From the NCBI GenBank assembly GCA_026399895.1, contig JAPLQC010000073.1, positions 1 through 51,685 on the forward strand: a DNA stretch of 51,685 bases. The letters are read 5' to 3'. This stretch comes from Burkholderiales bacterium (GTDB lineage Bacteria; Pseudomonadota; Gammaproteobacteria; Burkholderiales; Burkholderiaceae_D). The position numbers and the translations under genes are program-made. This document shows, piece by piece, positions 1 through 8,637 of the stretch (positions are counted from its first letter, which is position 1; every line of letters begins with the position of its first letter). Below the pieces are notes generated by a model. It was not told where the DNA came from, did no database searches, and saw nothing but the letters and a program-made list of their open reading frames with translations.

Positions 1-596
1 AGGCCGACACGGTGTGCTGCCTCGATGCCATCGAGTACATCCGACACCGGGAAGTCCACATCATTCATGCGCTTGAAGGTCGCATCGTCCAATGAGTCAA
101 GTGAGACCGTGACACGTTGCAGACCAGCGTCTTTAAGTGATTGCGCTTTTTTAGTTAGCAGCGAGCCGTTGGTGGTCATGGTCAGATCAAGCAGCTTGCC
201 GTTGTGGGTCGTAAGCCCGGCGAGCATTTCAATCAGCTTCTCGATATGCTTTCGCAGCAAAGGCTCACCACCGGTGAGACGAATTTTTTCAACACCATGC
301 GCAACAAAGATTTTTGCGACACGCGTGATTTCTTCAAACGACAACAAAGAGCTTTGCGGCAGAAATTGGTAGTCCTTGTCGAACACCTCTTTCGGCATGC
401 AGTACACGCAGCGGAAGTTGCAGCGGTCAGTGACCGAGATACGCAGATCACGCAGCGGGCGCGCGAGCTGGTCTGAAAGCAGCCCGGTCGCCGGGGTCAG
501 CGTTTGTGGAATATGCGGCACCGCTTGCAAGTAGCGAAGATCGGCGACCGGAATAAAGCGTTCTGTCATCTGTTGCGGAGATGGCGGCGTCGCCAT
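1..596 (-). CDS. moaA: GTP 3',8-cyclase MoaA (5' part; runs off the window)
   Basis: This is the N-terminal part of the radical-SAM enzyme that starts molybdenum cofactor synthesis by cyclising GTP. About 198 residues are visible before the window edge. The CX3CX2C cluster motif (CNFRCVYC) follows DLRISVTDR, and the GGEP region and the LTMTTNG strand come later, all typical of MoaA. Two in-frame ATGs are possible, at 596 and 569. The upstream one follows a weak purine stretch and lies 24 bp after the chrA stop, so I extend to 596. Neither start has a strong ribosome site. It is probably co-transcribed with chrA and the ETF-QO gene upstream. The C-terminal cluster lies outside the window. Confidence 0.9.
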   Translation of the reverse strand, partial: MATPPSPQQMTERFIPVADLRYLQAVPHIPQTLTPATGLLSDQLARPLRDLRISVTDRCNFRCVYCMPKEVFDKDYQFLPQSSLLSFEEITRVAKIFVAHGVEKIRLTGGEPLLRKHIEKLIEMLAGLTTHNGKLLDLTMTTNGSLLTKKAQSLKDAGLQRVTVSLDSLDDATFKRMNDVDFPVSDVLDGIEAAHRVG

Positions 597-620
597 CGGA
601 GAGTCTCGTTGCTATGGCGG

Positions 621-1982
621 TCAAAAAACCGGCCTGATGGGCGCGTAAGATATCACGAGGCCGGTGATCGCACAGGCAAGTATCAAGCGTACGGTGCTGA
701 CCTTGAAGCGCACTAGGGCGATGGTTGCTGCCGAGGCAATCAGGATGGCCAGCCAATCCCAGCGCGCGAGCGGCTGCTCAAGGTGGAATACGTGCGCTGC
801 GAACAGCGCGCCTAGGCTGACAATGACGCCCACCACGGCAGCGCTGATTGCGCTAAGCACCGAACTCAGGCGCAAGTCACCCCGGGTGGCCTCTACCAGC
901 GGTGCCCCCGCCAGGATAAAAACAAAGCTCGGTAAAAAGGTAAAGAACGTCGCTACCAGCGCGCCGGCACAACCCGACCAAAACAAGCCAAACGGTCCGA
1001 ACACTTCTTGCGTCCAGCCACCGACAAAGCCGACAAAAGCCACGATCATTATCAGCGGACCGGGCGTGGTTTCGCCCAAAGCCAGGCCATCGATCATCTG
1101 ACTTGCGCTTAGCCAGCCGAAGTTATCCACCGCACCTTGGTAGACATACGGCAGCACTGCATAAGCACCACCGAAACTGAGCAGCGCGGCTTTAGTGAAA
1201 AACCAGCCCATCTGCACCAGCGGGTTTCGCCAGCCAAGCAAAAGATTGAGGAGCAGTAGTATCAGCGCACCAAGTGCAACGCCAATCGCTGTCGTGCGTA
1301 TTAATTTTCGCCACTCGAGAGCCGCATGCGCCGGTGGCGGTGTATGGTCATCAATCAGCGCCGTGGGCGTGGTTGACCCGCTGGTACTGTGATGCGATGA
1401 CAGCGAAAAATAAGTTGGCCTATAGCGAGCACCAACGGCACCAATCAGTGCCGCGATACCGATCACCGCAGGGAAGGGCAGCTGAATCGCGCTGATCAGC
1501 ACGCAGGCCAGCACCGCAACGGCCAGTAGCCAACGGTTGTGAAGGCTGCGCTGCCCGATACGCCACGCCGCAGCTAACACCAGCGCAACCACGGCCGGCT
1601 TGATGCCATACAGGATGCCAGCCACCACGGGTACATCACCAAATGCCAAATAAGCCCAAGAGAGCGTAATCAGTATCAAGAGTGACGGCAGCACGAACAG
1701 GCAACCAGCGATAATGCCACCAGCAGTACGGTGCATGAGCCAGCCGATATAGGTGGCAAGTTGCATCGCCTCGGGCCCGGGCAGCAGCATGCAGTAATTC
1801 AGCGCGTGAAGAAAACGCTGCTCAGAGATCCAGCGTTTTTTTTCGACCAGCTCATCATGCATCAAGGCGATCTGACCACTCGGCCCACCAAAGCTGATAA
1901 AGCCAAGGCGAAGCCAGTAGCGGAATGCTTCGGCTAAGGTCACTGAGGGCGGTGTGGTGCCACCGTCAGAATCATTCAGCAT
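621..1982 (-). CDS. chrA: Chromate transporter, ChrA family (two-domain)
   Basis: This is an inner-membrane chromate/anion transporter of the CHR family, 453 residues, the usual length of the long two-domain form. The N-terminal half has FISFGGPSGQIALMHDE and LLPGPEAMQLATYIG. The C-terminal half repeats the pattern as LLSFGGAYAVLPYV and GETTPGPLIMIVAFVGF, with about ten hydrophobic segments overall. The two homologous halves are the hallmark of the family. Known members export chromate, but many genomic copies have unproven substrates. The stop of the upstream ETF-QO gene is 6 bp before this gene, so they probably share a transcript. I see no chrB-like regulator next to it. Confidence 0.88.
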   Translation of the reverse strand: MLNDSDGGTTPPSVTLAEAFRYWLRLGFISFGGPSGQIALMHDELVEKKRWISEQRFLHALNYCMLLPGPEAMQLATYIGWLMHRTAGGIIAGCLFVLPSLLILITLSWAYLAFGDVPVVAGILYGIKPAVVALVLAAAWRIGQRSLHNRWLLAVAVLACVLISAIQLPFPAVIGIAALIGAVGARYRPTYFSLSSHHSTSGSTTPTALIDDHTPPPAHAALEWRKLIRTTAIGVALGALILLLLNLLLGWRNPLVQMGWFFTKAALLSFGGAYAVLPYVYQGAVDNFGWLSASQMIDGLALGETTPGPLIMIVAFVGFVGGWTQEVFGPFGLFWSGCAGALVATFFTFLPSFVFILAGAPLVEATRGDLRLSSVLSAISAAVVGVIVSLGALFAAHVFHLEQPLARWDWLAILIASAATIALVRFKVSTVRLILACAITGLVISYAPIRPVF

Positions 1983-1988
1983 GTCAGA

Positions 1989-3671
1989 TTACATGTTGGC
2001 GTAATTCGGCCCCCCACCACCCTCGGGCGTGACCCATACAATATTTTGCTTCGGATCTTTGATGTCACAAGTTTTACAGTGAACACAGATTTGCGCGTTG
2101 ATCTGCAGCCGCGGCTGGCCACTTTCTTCCACATACTCATAGACACCCGCCGGACAATAGCGTTGCTCAGGGCCAGCATAGGTGCTTAGATTGACGGCGA
2201 CCGGTACGCTGCTATCGGTCAGCGTAAGGTGCGCGGGCTGATGCTCATTGTGATTGGTGTTCGAGATGAACACGGATGACAAGCGATCAAAGGTCAGCAC
2301 ATTGTCGGGCTTGGGGTAAGCGATCGGTTGGCACTCTGCGGCGGGACGCAAGCCGAGATGATCGGGGTGCTCATGATGCAGCGTCCAAGGTGCTTTGCCA
2401 CGGAACAGTACCTGATCAATACCGACGAGCAGCGTGCCGAGATACAAACCTTTACCCATCGCAGGTTTGAAGTTGCGCGCGACATGCAGTTCTTCGTGCA
2501 GCCAGGATTTTTCAAAGCTAGTGCTGTAGGCGCTCAACTCATCTTGAGCGCGTCCGGCGCCGATGGCATCGAATGCCGCCTCGGCAGCCAGCATGCCGGA
2601 TTTCATCGCGGCATGGCTACCCTTGATCCGGCTGGCATTCAAGAAGCCAGCATCACAACCAATCAGTGCGCCGCCGGGGAAGGTGAGCTTGGGCAGTGAT
2701 TGCAGCCCGCCCGCAGTAATCGCCCGTGCACCATAAGAGAGCCGTTTGCCGCCCTCGAAAAATCCGCGAATGGAAGGATGTGTTTTATAGCGCTGAAACT
2801 CTTCAAAGGGTGAGAGGTAAGGGTTCTCGTAGCCGAGGCCCACTACGTAGCCGACCGCGACCAGATTATTTTCAAGGTGGTAGAGGAAAGAACCGCCATA
2901 TGTGCTGGCGTCCAGCGGCCAACCAGCAGTGTGTATGACCAGCCCGGGCTGATGCTTGGCCGGATCAATCTCCCACAATTCCTTCAGCCCGATACCGTAG
3001 GTTTGCGGATCCTTGCCGGCATCGAGATGATAATTTGCGATCAACTGCTTGCCCAAATGCCCGCGTGCGCCTTCGGCAAACAGCGTGTACTTCGCGTTCA
3101 AGGCCATACCGAGTTGGAAATCGCCAGTGGCTGTGCCGTCTTTGTCCACGCCCATATTTCCGGTAGCGACGCCGACGACCGCGCCCTGGTCATCGTATAA
3201 AACTTCGGCAGCGGCGAAGCCAGGAAAAATCTCCACACCCAGTGCCTCGGCTTGCTGCGCCAGCCAGCGCACCACGTTACCGAGCGATACGATGTAGTTA
3301 CCGTGGTTTTGGAAGCAGCCGGGTAGCAGCCAGTTCGGCGTTGCGACTGCGCTGTTCTCGGTTAAGAACAGGAAGCGATCTTCTGAGACGGGCGTGTTGA
3401 GTGGTGCGCCGCGTTGCTGCCAATCCGGGAACAGTTCATTGATGGCGATTGGATCCATCACCGCACCCGACAGAATATGCGCGCCCGGTTCGCTACCCTT
3501 TTCGAGCACACACACACTCAGCTCGCGGCCTTGCTGTTCAGCGAGCTGCTTTAGCCGAATCGCCGCCGACAGCCCGGCCGGGCCGGCGCCAATGATGACG
3601 ACGTCGTAGTCCATGGCCTCACGGGGGCCAAATTGATCGACGAAACTCGGGTTCTGGCTGGGACTGTTCAT
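1989..3671 (-). CDS. etfD: Electron transfer flavoprotein-ubiquinone oxidoreductase
   Basis: This membrane-associated FAD/4Fe-4S enzyme passes electrons from ETF (fed by acyl-CoA dehydrogenases and similar enzymes) to ubiquinone. It is 560 residues, normal for the family. An N-terminal Rossmann FAD site is seen (DVVIIGAGPAGLSAAIRL, about residues 23-40). The C-terminal ferredoxin-like end carries the four cluster cysteines: one in YCPAGVYEY (about 506) and three in CVHCKTCDIKDPKQNI (about 529, 532, 535). The start is the ATG at 3671. It heads the minus-strand group ETF-QO, chrA, moaA and is divergent from an SDR gene. Confidence 0.96.
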   Translation of the reverse strand: MNSPSQNPSFVDQFGPREAMDYDVVIIGAGPAGLSAAIRLKQLAEQQGRELSVCVLEKGSEPGAHILSGAVMDPIAINELFPDWQQRGAPLNTPVSEDRFLFLTENSAVATPNWLLPGCFQNHGNYIVSLGNVVRWLAQQAEALGVEIFPGFAAAEVLYDDQGAVVGVATGNMGVDKDGTATGDFQLGMALNAKYTLFAEGARGHLGKQLIANYHLDAGKDPQTYGIGLKELWEIDPAKHQPGLVIHTAGWPLDASTYGGSFLYHLENNLVAVGYVVGLGYENPYLSPFEEFQRYKTHPSIRGFFEGGKRLSYGARAITAGGLQSLPKLTFPGGALIGCDAGFLNASRIKGSHAAMKSGMLAAEAAFDAIGAGRAQDELSAYSTSFEKSWLHEELHVARNFKPAMGKGLYLGTLLVGIDQVLFRGKAPWTLHHEHPDHLGLRPAAECQPIAYPKPDNVLTFDRLSSVFISNTNHNEHQPAHLTLTDSSVPVAVNLSTYAGPEQRYCPAGVYEYVEESGQPRLQINAQICVHCKTCDIKDPKQNIVWVTPEGGGGPNYANM

Positions 3672-3704
3672 GGTGGGCTGGTATTTGCGCTAGGGCGTGA
3701 TTTT

Positions 3705-3720
3705 CCAAGCTTTTGCTTGG
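3705..3720. repeat. Inverted repeat in the etfD/SDR divergent promoter region
   Basis: CCAAGC, four T's, then GCTTGG: a perfect 6-bp inverted repeat inside the 137-bp gap between two divergent genes. It could be an operator half-site pair or a small hairpin in the etfD leader. No regulator can be assigned from the sequence. Confidence 0.4.
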
Positions 3721-3808
3721 CCGGGGTGCTTGTCAGATACGTCTTTGATGCACGGAATCATGTAATGATAACGGCTTCACCCAAATTAAAGACCAACAGG
3801 GAGCGCGC

Positions 3809-4585
3809 GTGGGTATCGAAGTGAATTTCAAGGGCAAGGTGGCGCTGGTGACCGGGGCCTCAAGCGGCTTGGGCGAGCGCTTTGCGCAGGTGCTGGCCGA
3901 GGCGGGTGCCACCGTGGTTTTAGCGGCGCGGCGTACAGAAAAACTCAAAGAACTACGCGCGCAGATCGAGGCCGAGGGCGGTGCTTCGCGCATCGTGCAG
4001 CTTGATGTGACCGATTTCGCCAGTATCAAGTCAGCGGTGGCGCATGCCGAAACCGAGGCCGGGCCGATCGATATTCTGGTCAATAACTCGGGCGTCTCGA
4101 CCACGCAAAAGCTGGTGGATGTCTCGCCTGAGGACTACGACTATGTAATGGAGACGAATACCAAGGGCGCGTTCTTTGTGGCGCAAGAAGTAGCCAAGCG
4201 GATGATCCTGCGTTCCAAGGCTGAGCCGAATCGACACTTCCGGATCATCAATATCGCCTCGGTCGCCGCACTTCGAGTGCTGTCGCAGATTGGTGTGTAC
4301 TGCATGAGTAAAGCAGCCGTCGTGCAGATGACCAAGGCGATGGCACTCGAGTGGGGACGCTACGGCATCAATGTCAACGCGATCTGCCCCGGCTATATCG
4401 AGACCGAGATCAACCGCGAATACTTCGCGAGTGAGAGCGGGCAGAAGCTGGTGAATATCTTGCCGCGCAAGCGGGTCGGGCAACCTTCTGATCTCGATGG
4501 TTTATTGCTTCTGCTGGCAGCGGATGAGTCGCGATTCATGAATGGCGCTGTGATCACCGCTGACGATGGTATGGCGGTGTTTTGA
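3809..4585 (+). CDS. SDR family oxidoreductase
   Basis: A classical short-chain dehydrogenase/reductase of 258 residues. Visible motifs are the cofactor loop TGASSGLG (about 15-22), NNSG in place of the usual NNAG, and the catalytic tyrosine and lysine in VYCMSK, with the Ser in INIAS upstream. The PGYIETEIN stretch after the active site is typical. The start is GTG at 3809, with a purine-rich AACAGGGAG before it; no nearby ATG fits. The stop overlaps the next gene (TGATG), so the SDR and thioesterase are translationally coupled and likely act on the same acyl-CoA type substrate. The exact substrate is unknown; FabG-like or 3-hydroxyacyl-CoA dehydrogenase roles are both possible. Confidence 0.85.
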   Translation: MGIEVNFKGKVALVTGASSGLGERFAQVLAEAGATVVLAARRTEKLKELRAQIEAEGGASRIVQLDVTDFASIKSAVAHAETEAGPIDILVNNSGVSTTQKLVDVSPEDYDYVMETNTKGAFFVAQEVAKRMILRSKAEPNRHFRIINIASVAALRVLSQIGVYCMSKAAVVQMTKAMALEWGRYGINVNAICPGYIETEINREYFASESGQKLVNILPRKRVGQPSDLDGLLLLLAADESRFMNGAVITADDGMAVF

Positions 4586-5010
4586 TGCCGATACCGGAGG
4601 GGTTCCGACTGCTTCATCGGTCGCGCATGGTGATACGCTGGGGTGACATGGATGCCATGGGCCATGTCAACAACACGGTCTATTTCCGTTACCTTGAGCA
4701 GGCCCGAATCGAAACCTTCGAGGCTTCCGGTTTCCCGCCATCGCCCGATGGAATAGGCCCTGTCATCATCAATGCACATTGCACCTTTTTGAGGCAACTG
4801 CGTTACCCCGGCGAGATCGAGGTGTGCACATGGGCAGGCGCACTTGGTCGTTCCAGTTTCGAGATGCTGCATCAGATTCGTCGCATTGACGCGCCCGAGG
4901 TGCTGTACGCCGAGGGCGGTGCCAAGGTAGTCTGGGTTGATCAGCGCGTAGAAAAATCCATGCCCTTACCGCAGCAGGTGCGGGAGGCGCTGACCGGCAC
5001 AGGCAACTGA
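4585..5010 (+). CDS. Acyl-CoA thioesterase, 4HBT/hotdog family
   Basis: A 141-residue hotdog-fold thioesterase of the YbgC/FadM type. The helix start motif GDMDAMGHVNNTVYFRYLE contains the catalytic Asp and the HVNN turn. The ATG at 4585 shares one base with the stop of the SDR gene; a TTG three bases earlier is less likely. Enzymes of this kind hydrolyse acyl-CoA thioesters in the cytoplasm. The preference for chain length or aromatic acyl groups cannot be read from the sequence. Its coupling to an SDR suggests a shared acyl-CoA pathway. Confidence 0.85.
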   Translation: MPIPEGFRLLHRSRMVIRWGDMDAMGHVNNTVYFRYLEQARIETFEASGFPPSPDGIGPVIINAHCTFLRQLRYPGEIEVCTWAGALGRSSFEMLHQIRRIDAPEVLYAEGGAKVVWVDQRVEKSMPLPQQVREALTGTGN

Positions 5011-5127
5011 TGGCCTATCGTCATACTTTTACGGTATCGTTTCTGTTTTTGCCAACCAAGTCGCGATCGACAATGCAGTGCTTTGCAGCGTTGGGTTGAT
5101 CGCTCCGGTATTTCATCGAGGAGAATC

Positions 5128-5826
5128 ATGAACAAGCTTTACCCTGACGCCGCCAGCGCTTTGGCGGGTGTGGTGAAAGACGGGCAGACCATCGCTGTGG
5201 GTGGTTTTGGTCTGTGCGGTATCCCCGAGGCGCTGATTGCGGCATTGCGCGACACCGGCGTGAAGCATCTCACCGCAATTTCAAATAATGCGGGTGTGGA
5301 TGGCTTTGGTCTTGGCTTGCTGCTGGCGACACGTCAAATCAAAAAAATGATTTCATCTTACGTCGGTGAGAACAAAGAGTTCGAGCGGCAGCATTTGGCG
5401 GGCGAACTGGAACTGGACTTCACACCGCAAGGCACACTCGCAGAAAAGCTGCGCGCCGGTGGTGCGGGTATTCCTGCATTTTTCACGCGCACCGGAGCCG
5501 GCACGATCGTCGCCGAGGGTAAGGAAGTGCGCCTATTCGATGGCGAGCAGTATGTAATGGAGCATGCACTCGTGGCCGATGTGTCATTGGTCAAGGCTTG
5601 GAAAGCCGATCCAGTGGGCAACCTCGTGTACCGCAAGACCGCGCGTAATTTCAATCCAAACGTGGCCATGGCAGGCAAGCTGACTATCGTTGAGGTAGAA
5701 GGGATGGTGGGCCTTGGCGATCTGGACCCCGACATGGTTCACACACCGGGTATTTTCGTTCACCGTATCGTGGTGAACGCGAACCCAGAGAAACGCATCG
5801 AACAACGCACCGTGCGTGCACAGTAA
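5128..5826 (+). CDS. scoA: 3-oxoacid (succinyl-CoA:acetoacetate) CoA-transferase, subunit A
   Basis: This is the alpha subunit of a class I CoA-transferase, 232 residues. Near the N-terminus it has [19 protein letters not shown], and further on [14 protein letters not shown] and SYVGENKEF, characteristic of ScoA/AtoD proteins. It transfers CoA from succinyl-CoA to acetoacetate, activating ketone bodies. I chose the ATG at 5128 because it follows GAGGAGAATC; a GTG/TTG extension upstream has no support. The beta subunit gene follows 13 bp downstream. A 3-hydroxybutyrate dehydrogenase gene lies about 1.3 kb further on, on the opposite strand, supporting a role in hydroxybutyrate use. Confidence 0.93.
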   Translation: MNKLYPDAASALAGVVKDGQTIAVGGFGLCGIPEALIAALRDTGVKHLTAISNNAGVDGFGLGLLLATRQIKKMISSYVGENKEFERQHLAGELELDFTPQGTLAEKLRAGGAGIPAFFTRTGAGTIVAEGKEVRLFDGEQYVMEHALVADVSLVKAWKADPVGNLVYRKTARNFNPNVAMAGKLTIVEVEGMVGLGDLDPDMVHTPGIFVHRIVVNANPEKRIEQRTVRAQ

Positions 5827-5839
5827 GGCGGAGACCACC

Positions 5840-6481
5840 ATGGCATGGACACGTGAACAAATGGCGGCGCGCGCCGCGCAAGAGCTACAAGATGGTTTTT
5901 ATGTGAACCTGGGTATCGGTCTGCCGACGCTAGTTGCGAACTATGTGCCGCAAGACATTACCGTCTGGCTGCAATCAGAGAATGGTTTGCTCGGCATCGG
6001 ACCCTTTCCGACCGAAGACGCCATCGATGCTGATCTGATCAATGCGGGCAAACAAACAGTCACCGCTCTGAAAGGCGCCTCGTTTTTCAGCTCGGCAGAT
6101 TCGTTTGCCATGATCCGAGGCGGCAAGATCAACATCGCAATTCTTGGTGCGATGCAGGTCTCCGAGCGCGGTGATCTTGCGAACTGGATGATCCCCGGCA
6201 AGATGGTCAAGGGTATGGGCGGTGCGATGGACTTGGTGGCCGGTGTTGGCCGCGTGGTGGTGCTGATGGAGCATGTCGCCAAGGCCAAAGACGGATCAAC
6301 CTCGCACAAGCTGCTCGAACACTGCAACTTGCCACTCACTGGCGTCGGTGTCGTCGACCGTATCATCACTGATCTATGTGTGCTGGATGTCACCGAGCAT
6401 GGATTGAAATTGGTTGAGATGGCTCCCGGCGTCACCAAAGAAGAACTGATTGCCAGTACGGGGTGCGAGATCAGGTTCTGA
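5840..6481 (+). CDS. scoB: 3-oxoacid (succinyl-CoA:acetoacetate) CoA-transferase, subunit B
   Basis: The beta subunit, 213 residues, carries the catalytic glutamate of class I CoA-transferases in [12 protein letters not shown] (about residues 39-50). [14 protein letters not shown] and GMGGAMDLV are also typical of the subunit. The ATG at 5840 follows AAGGCGGAG, which sets the start; an upstream GTG overlapping scoA is unlikely. It forms a heterotetramer with ScoA. A good intrinsic terminator follows the stop, so scoAB form the end of their transcript. Confidence 0.94.
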   Translation: MAWTREQMAARAAQELQDGFYVNLGIGLPTLVANYVPQDITVWLQSENGLLGIGPFPTEDAIDADLINAGKQTVTALKGASFFSSADSFAMIRGGKINIAILGAMQVSERGDLANWMIPGKMVKGMGGAMDLVAGVGRVVVLMEHVAKAKDGSTSHKLLEHCNLPLTGVGVVDRIITDLCVLDVTEHGLKLVEMAPGVTKEELIASTGCEIRF

Positions 6482-6505
6482 GCTGACGCACTACAGTTTC
6501 AATGT

Positions 6506-6541
6506 GAAGCCGGTCGGCACTTAGCCCGCCGGCTTTTTTTC
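6506..6541 (+). terminator. Rho-independent terminator after scoB
   Basis: The arm AAGCCGG pairs with CCGGCTT around a short inner stem, and is followed by seven T's. It lies 25 bp after the scoB stop. Confidence 0.8.
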
Positions 6542-6722
6542 TGAATTGATCGTTAATCGTTGATTGTGCTGCTGCACTCAACGCTCTATGTGGCGTGATA
6601 TTTGTCGTCGCATTTGCCTCACAGACCTCATCGCCAATGTACTAAAGATGCACTAGGTACGCCTTCCCAAGCTTTGTACCGTTCCAAATTGTGTTCTGAT
6701 AAAGACTCTCCAAGCCGCCGTT

Positions 6723-6758
6723 ATCACCGGCATATCTTGTATCACTGGCACACCTTGT
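6723..6758 (+). repeat. Imperfect tandem 18-bp repeat upstream of the ankyrin-like gene
   Basis: Two adjacent 18-mers, ATCACCGGCATATCTTGT and ATCACTGGCACACCTTGT, match at 15 of 18 positions, all three changes being pyrimidine transitions. They end next to the GAGG ribosome site of the downstream gene. The rest of the 292-bp gap after scoB (beyond the terminator) is AT-richer than its surroundings and shows nothing else I can name. Confidence 0.6.
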
Positions 6759-6773
6759 GTGAGGACGCATGCC

Positions 6774-7661
6774 ATGCAAAGAACAAAAAATTTGACCCGA
6801 AACCACGGACAATCTGAATCCACGCCATTTTCAACCGGCAATGCTAACGCGCCGCTCTCTACCAGTAATGCAAGTACGCCACCCTCGACGAGCAATACAA
6901 ACACCCCTGAAAAAACACGTGCCCCCGTATCTGTGAGAGCGCGAGAGGTGAAAGAAAATCAGCTACCTAAAAATACGACACGAATTCCAGCATCGGTCAG
7001 AGCGCGCGAAGAAAAGCTGCGCAAAGGTTTGCTCTCTGATTCATCTGTTGGCGATGACAGCGGCAAGCCGATAGGCAAATCAGGCTTGCTCACCGACTCG
7101 TTTGAATATGACGGAGAAATCATTGGTGCACCATCAAACATCGATTCGAGTTCAGATGAAGTAAACGACACAAAAAATTATTCGGAACCCAAGCTGTCCA
7201 TTCGGAAGAATCATTCGCACACCGTAAAAACTGCCGTCAGCTCACCTGCAAAAACCGCTGTCGATCCAGCTATGCCAAGTGGCATAACCATGCTGGTAGG
7301 CACAATTTTGAAGGCGATCGACAAACAAGATTGGGGTAGGCTAGATAACCTAATCAATGGTATGCGGGAAGAAAAGCTTCGATTCGATGATCCAGCCCTC
7401 AAGGACCTGCCCGCTGCGCAACTGATCATTCAGTGGGCGCCGCTGACTTTGCTCACGTTAAACGATCATGCCGGTGATGCCGATCATGATGCTCATTGGC
7501 TACTAGCACTCGATCTTCTTGATTTGGGCTGCGACTGGAATGCCAAGGATAGCCAGGGAAATCGAGTCATCGATTTGCTACGTAAGCAAGCCGACCCTTC
7601 GCTTATTGAATTCGTTGTTGAGGGGTTTCCACATTTAAAACACTTGTTTTCGAAGGCATAG
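6774..7661 (+). CDS. Hypothetical protein: disordered Ser/Thr-rich N-terminus, ankyrin-like C-terminus
   Basis: I do not recognise a named family. The 295-residue product begins with about 45 residues of Ser/Thr/Asn/Pro-rich low complexity with degenerate repeats (for example TPFSTGNAN, APLSTSNAS, TPPSTSNTN). A short motif is used twice: VSVRAREVK and ASVRAREEK. After a charged, probably disordered middle, the last ~110 residues look helical and end in an ankyrin-like unit (LLDLGCDWNAKDSQGNRVID). There is no signal peptide or membrane segment. I chose ATG 6774 because GAGG lies 9 bp before it; a GTG at 6759 is the alternative. Base composition is AT-richer than the neighbours, which hints at transfer. 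Terminators flank it, so it is a single-gene unit. A secreted or host-directed role is only a guess. Confidence 0.7.
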   Translation: MQRTKNLTRNHGQSESTPFSTGNANAPLSTSNASTPPSTSNTNTPEKTRAPVSVRAREVKENQLPKNTTRIPASVRAREEKLRKGLLSDSSVGDDSGKPIGKSGLLTDSFEYDGEIIGAPSNIDSSSDEVNDTKNYSEPKLSIRKNHSHTVKTAVSSPAKTAVDPAMPSGITMLVGTILKAIDKQDWGRLDNLINGMREEKLRFDDPALKDLPAAQLIIQWAPLTLLTLNDHAGDADHDAHWLLALDLLDLGCDWNAKDSQGNRVIDLLRKQADPSLIEFVVEGFPHLKHLFSKA

Positions 7662-7698
7662 TACAGAGCAGGCGTGAGGCACGTTTCCGGTGGTGAGG

Positions 7699-7735
7699 AA
7701 AAACTTCAGGGGCGTACTGCCCCTGAAGTTTTTAA
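7699..7735. terminator. Bidirectional Rho-independent terminator
   Basis: A perfect stem, AAACTTCAGGGGC with GCCCCTGAAGTTT around the loop GTACT, has A's on the left and T's on the right. It can end both the ankyrin-like gene (plus) and bdhA (minus), which converge here. Confidence 0.88.
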
Positions 7736-7753
7736 TTGCCGTTACTCATGACC

Positions 7754-8548
7754 TTACTGCGCCACCCATCCCCCATCCATATTCCACGCAACACCACGTA
7801 CCTGCGCGGCTGCATCGCTGCACATGAACACCGCCAGTGCACCCAACTGCTCGGGTGTGACGAATTCGCCAGACGGTTGTTTCTCGAGAAGTAGCTCACG
7901 CTTGGCCTGGTCGATCGAAATCTTGTTGGCTGCGGCGCGTGCGTCCACTTGTTTTTGCACCAACGGCGTGAGCACCCAGCCGGGACAAATGGCGTTACAG
8001 GTAATGCCAGTCTGCGCATTTTCCAAAGCAGTGACCTTGGTCAATCCGACGATGCCATGCTTGGAAGCGACATAAGCCGACTTGCCAATCGATGCAACCA
8101 AGCCGTGGGCTGAGGCGATGTTGATAATGCGGCCCCAATTTTTTTGTTGCATGACCGGCAGCGCAAGACGCGTTGTGTGAAACGCCGAGGTGAGGTTGAT
8201 GGCGATCACTGCATCCCAGCGCTCAACCGGAAAATCCTCGATAGTGGCGACATGCTGGATACCGGCATTGTTGACAAGAATATCCACCGAGCCAAATTGA
8301 GAGATAGCGTCCTTCATCATCTGCTCGATTTGTTCCGGTTTGGTCATGTCAGCACCAAAGTAGGCGGTTTTTACGCCGAATTGTGCTGCGGTTTGTTTCT
8401 GCAAATCTGCGATCTGCGCGGCATCGCCAAACCCATTGAATACGATGTTCGCGCCCTCCGCGGCGAGCGCCTGCGCGATACCGAGGCCGATTCCGGAGGT
8501 GGAGCCGGTCACGAGGGCGGTTTTGCCGGTGAGTTGGCGAGTTTGCAT
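7754..8548 (-). CDS. bdhA: D-3-hydroxybutyrate dehydrogenase
   Basis: An SDR enzyme that interconverts D-3-hydroxybutyrate and acetoacetate with NAD. It is 264 residues with TGSTSGIGLGIA at the cofactor site, NNAGIQHVA, and the catalytic SAYVASKHG. The segment NAICPGWVLTPLVQKQV and the end RGVAWNMDGGW are typical of BdhA rather than general SDRs. The ATG at 8548 is favoured over the one at 8554 because AAGGA lies at proper distance from it. Together with scoAB it makes a hydroxybutyrate-to-acetoacetyl-CoA route, relevant to polyhydroxybutyrate turnover. It is divergent from the hydrolase gene. Confidence 0.92.
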   Translation of the reverse strand: MQTRQLTGKTALVTGSTSGIGLGIAQALAAEGANIVFNGFGDAAQIADLQKQTAAQFGVKTAYFGADMTKPEQIEQMMKDAISQFGSVDILVNNAGIQHVATIEDFPVERWDAVIAINLTSAFHTTRLALPVMQQKNWGRIINIASAHGLVASIGKSAYVASKHGIVGLTKVTALENAQTGITCNAICPGWVLTPLVQKQVDARAAANKISIDQAKRELLLEKQPSGEFVTPEQLGALAVFMCSDAAAQVRGVAWNMDGGWVAQ

Positions 8549-8637
8549 GGGCATTCCTTTTGCAATGAGATGATGAACAACGCGATTTTACGGGCAGTAC
8601 CGCTAAAATCATAAAAAGCAAACAAGGAGACCGCCCT

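Noticed and set aside
621..1982. chrA as part of a transferred metal-resistance island
   Set aside because: It has no chrB, transposase or other resistance genes beside it, and its base composition looks like that of its neighbours.
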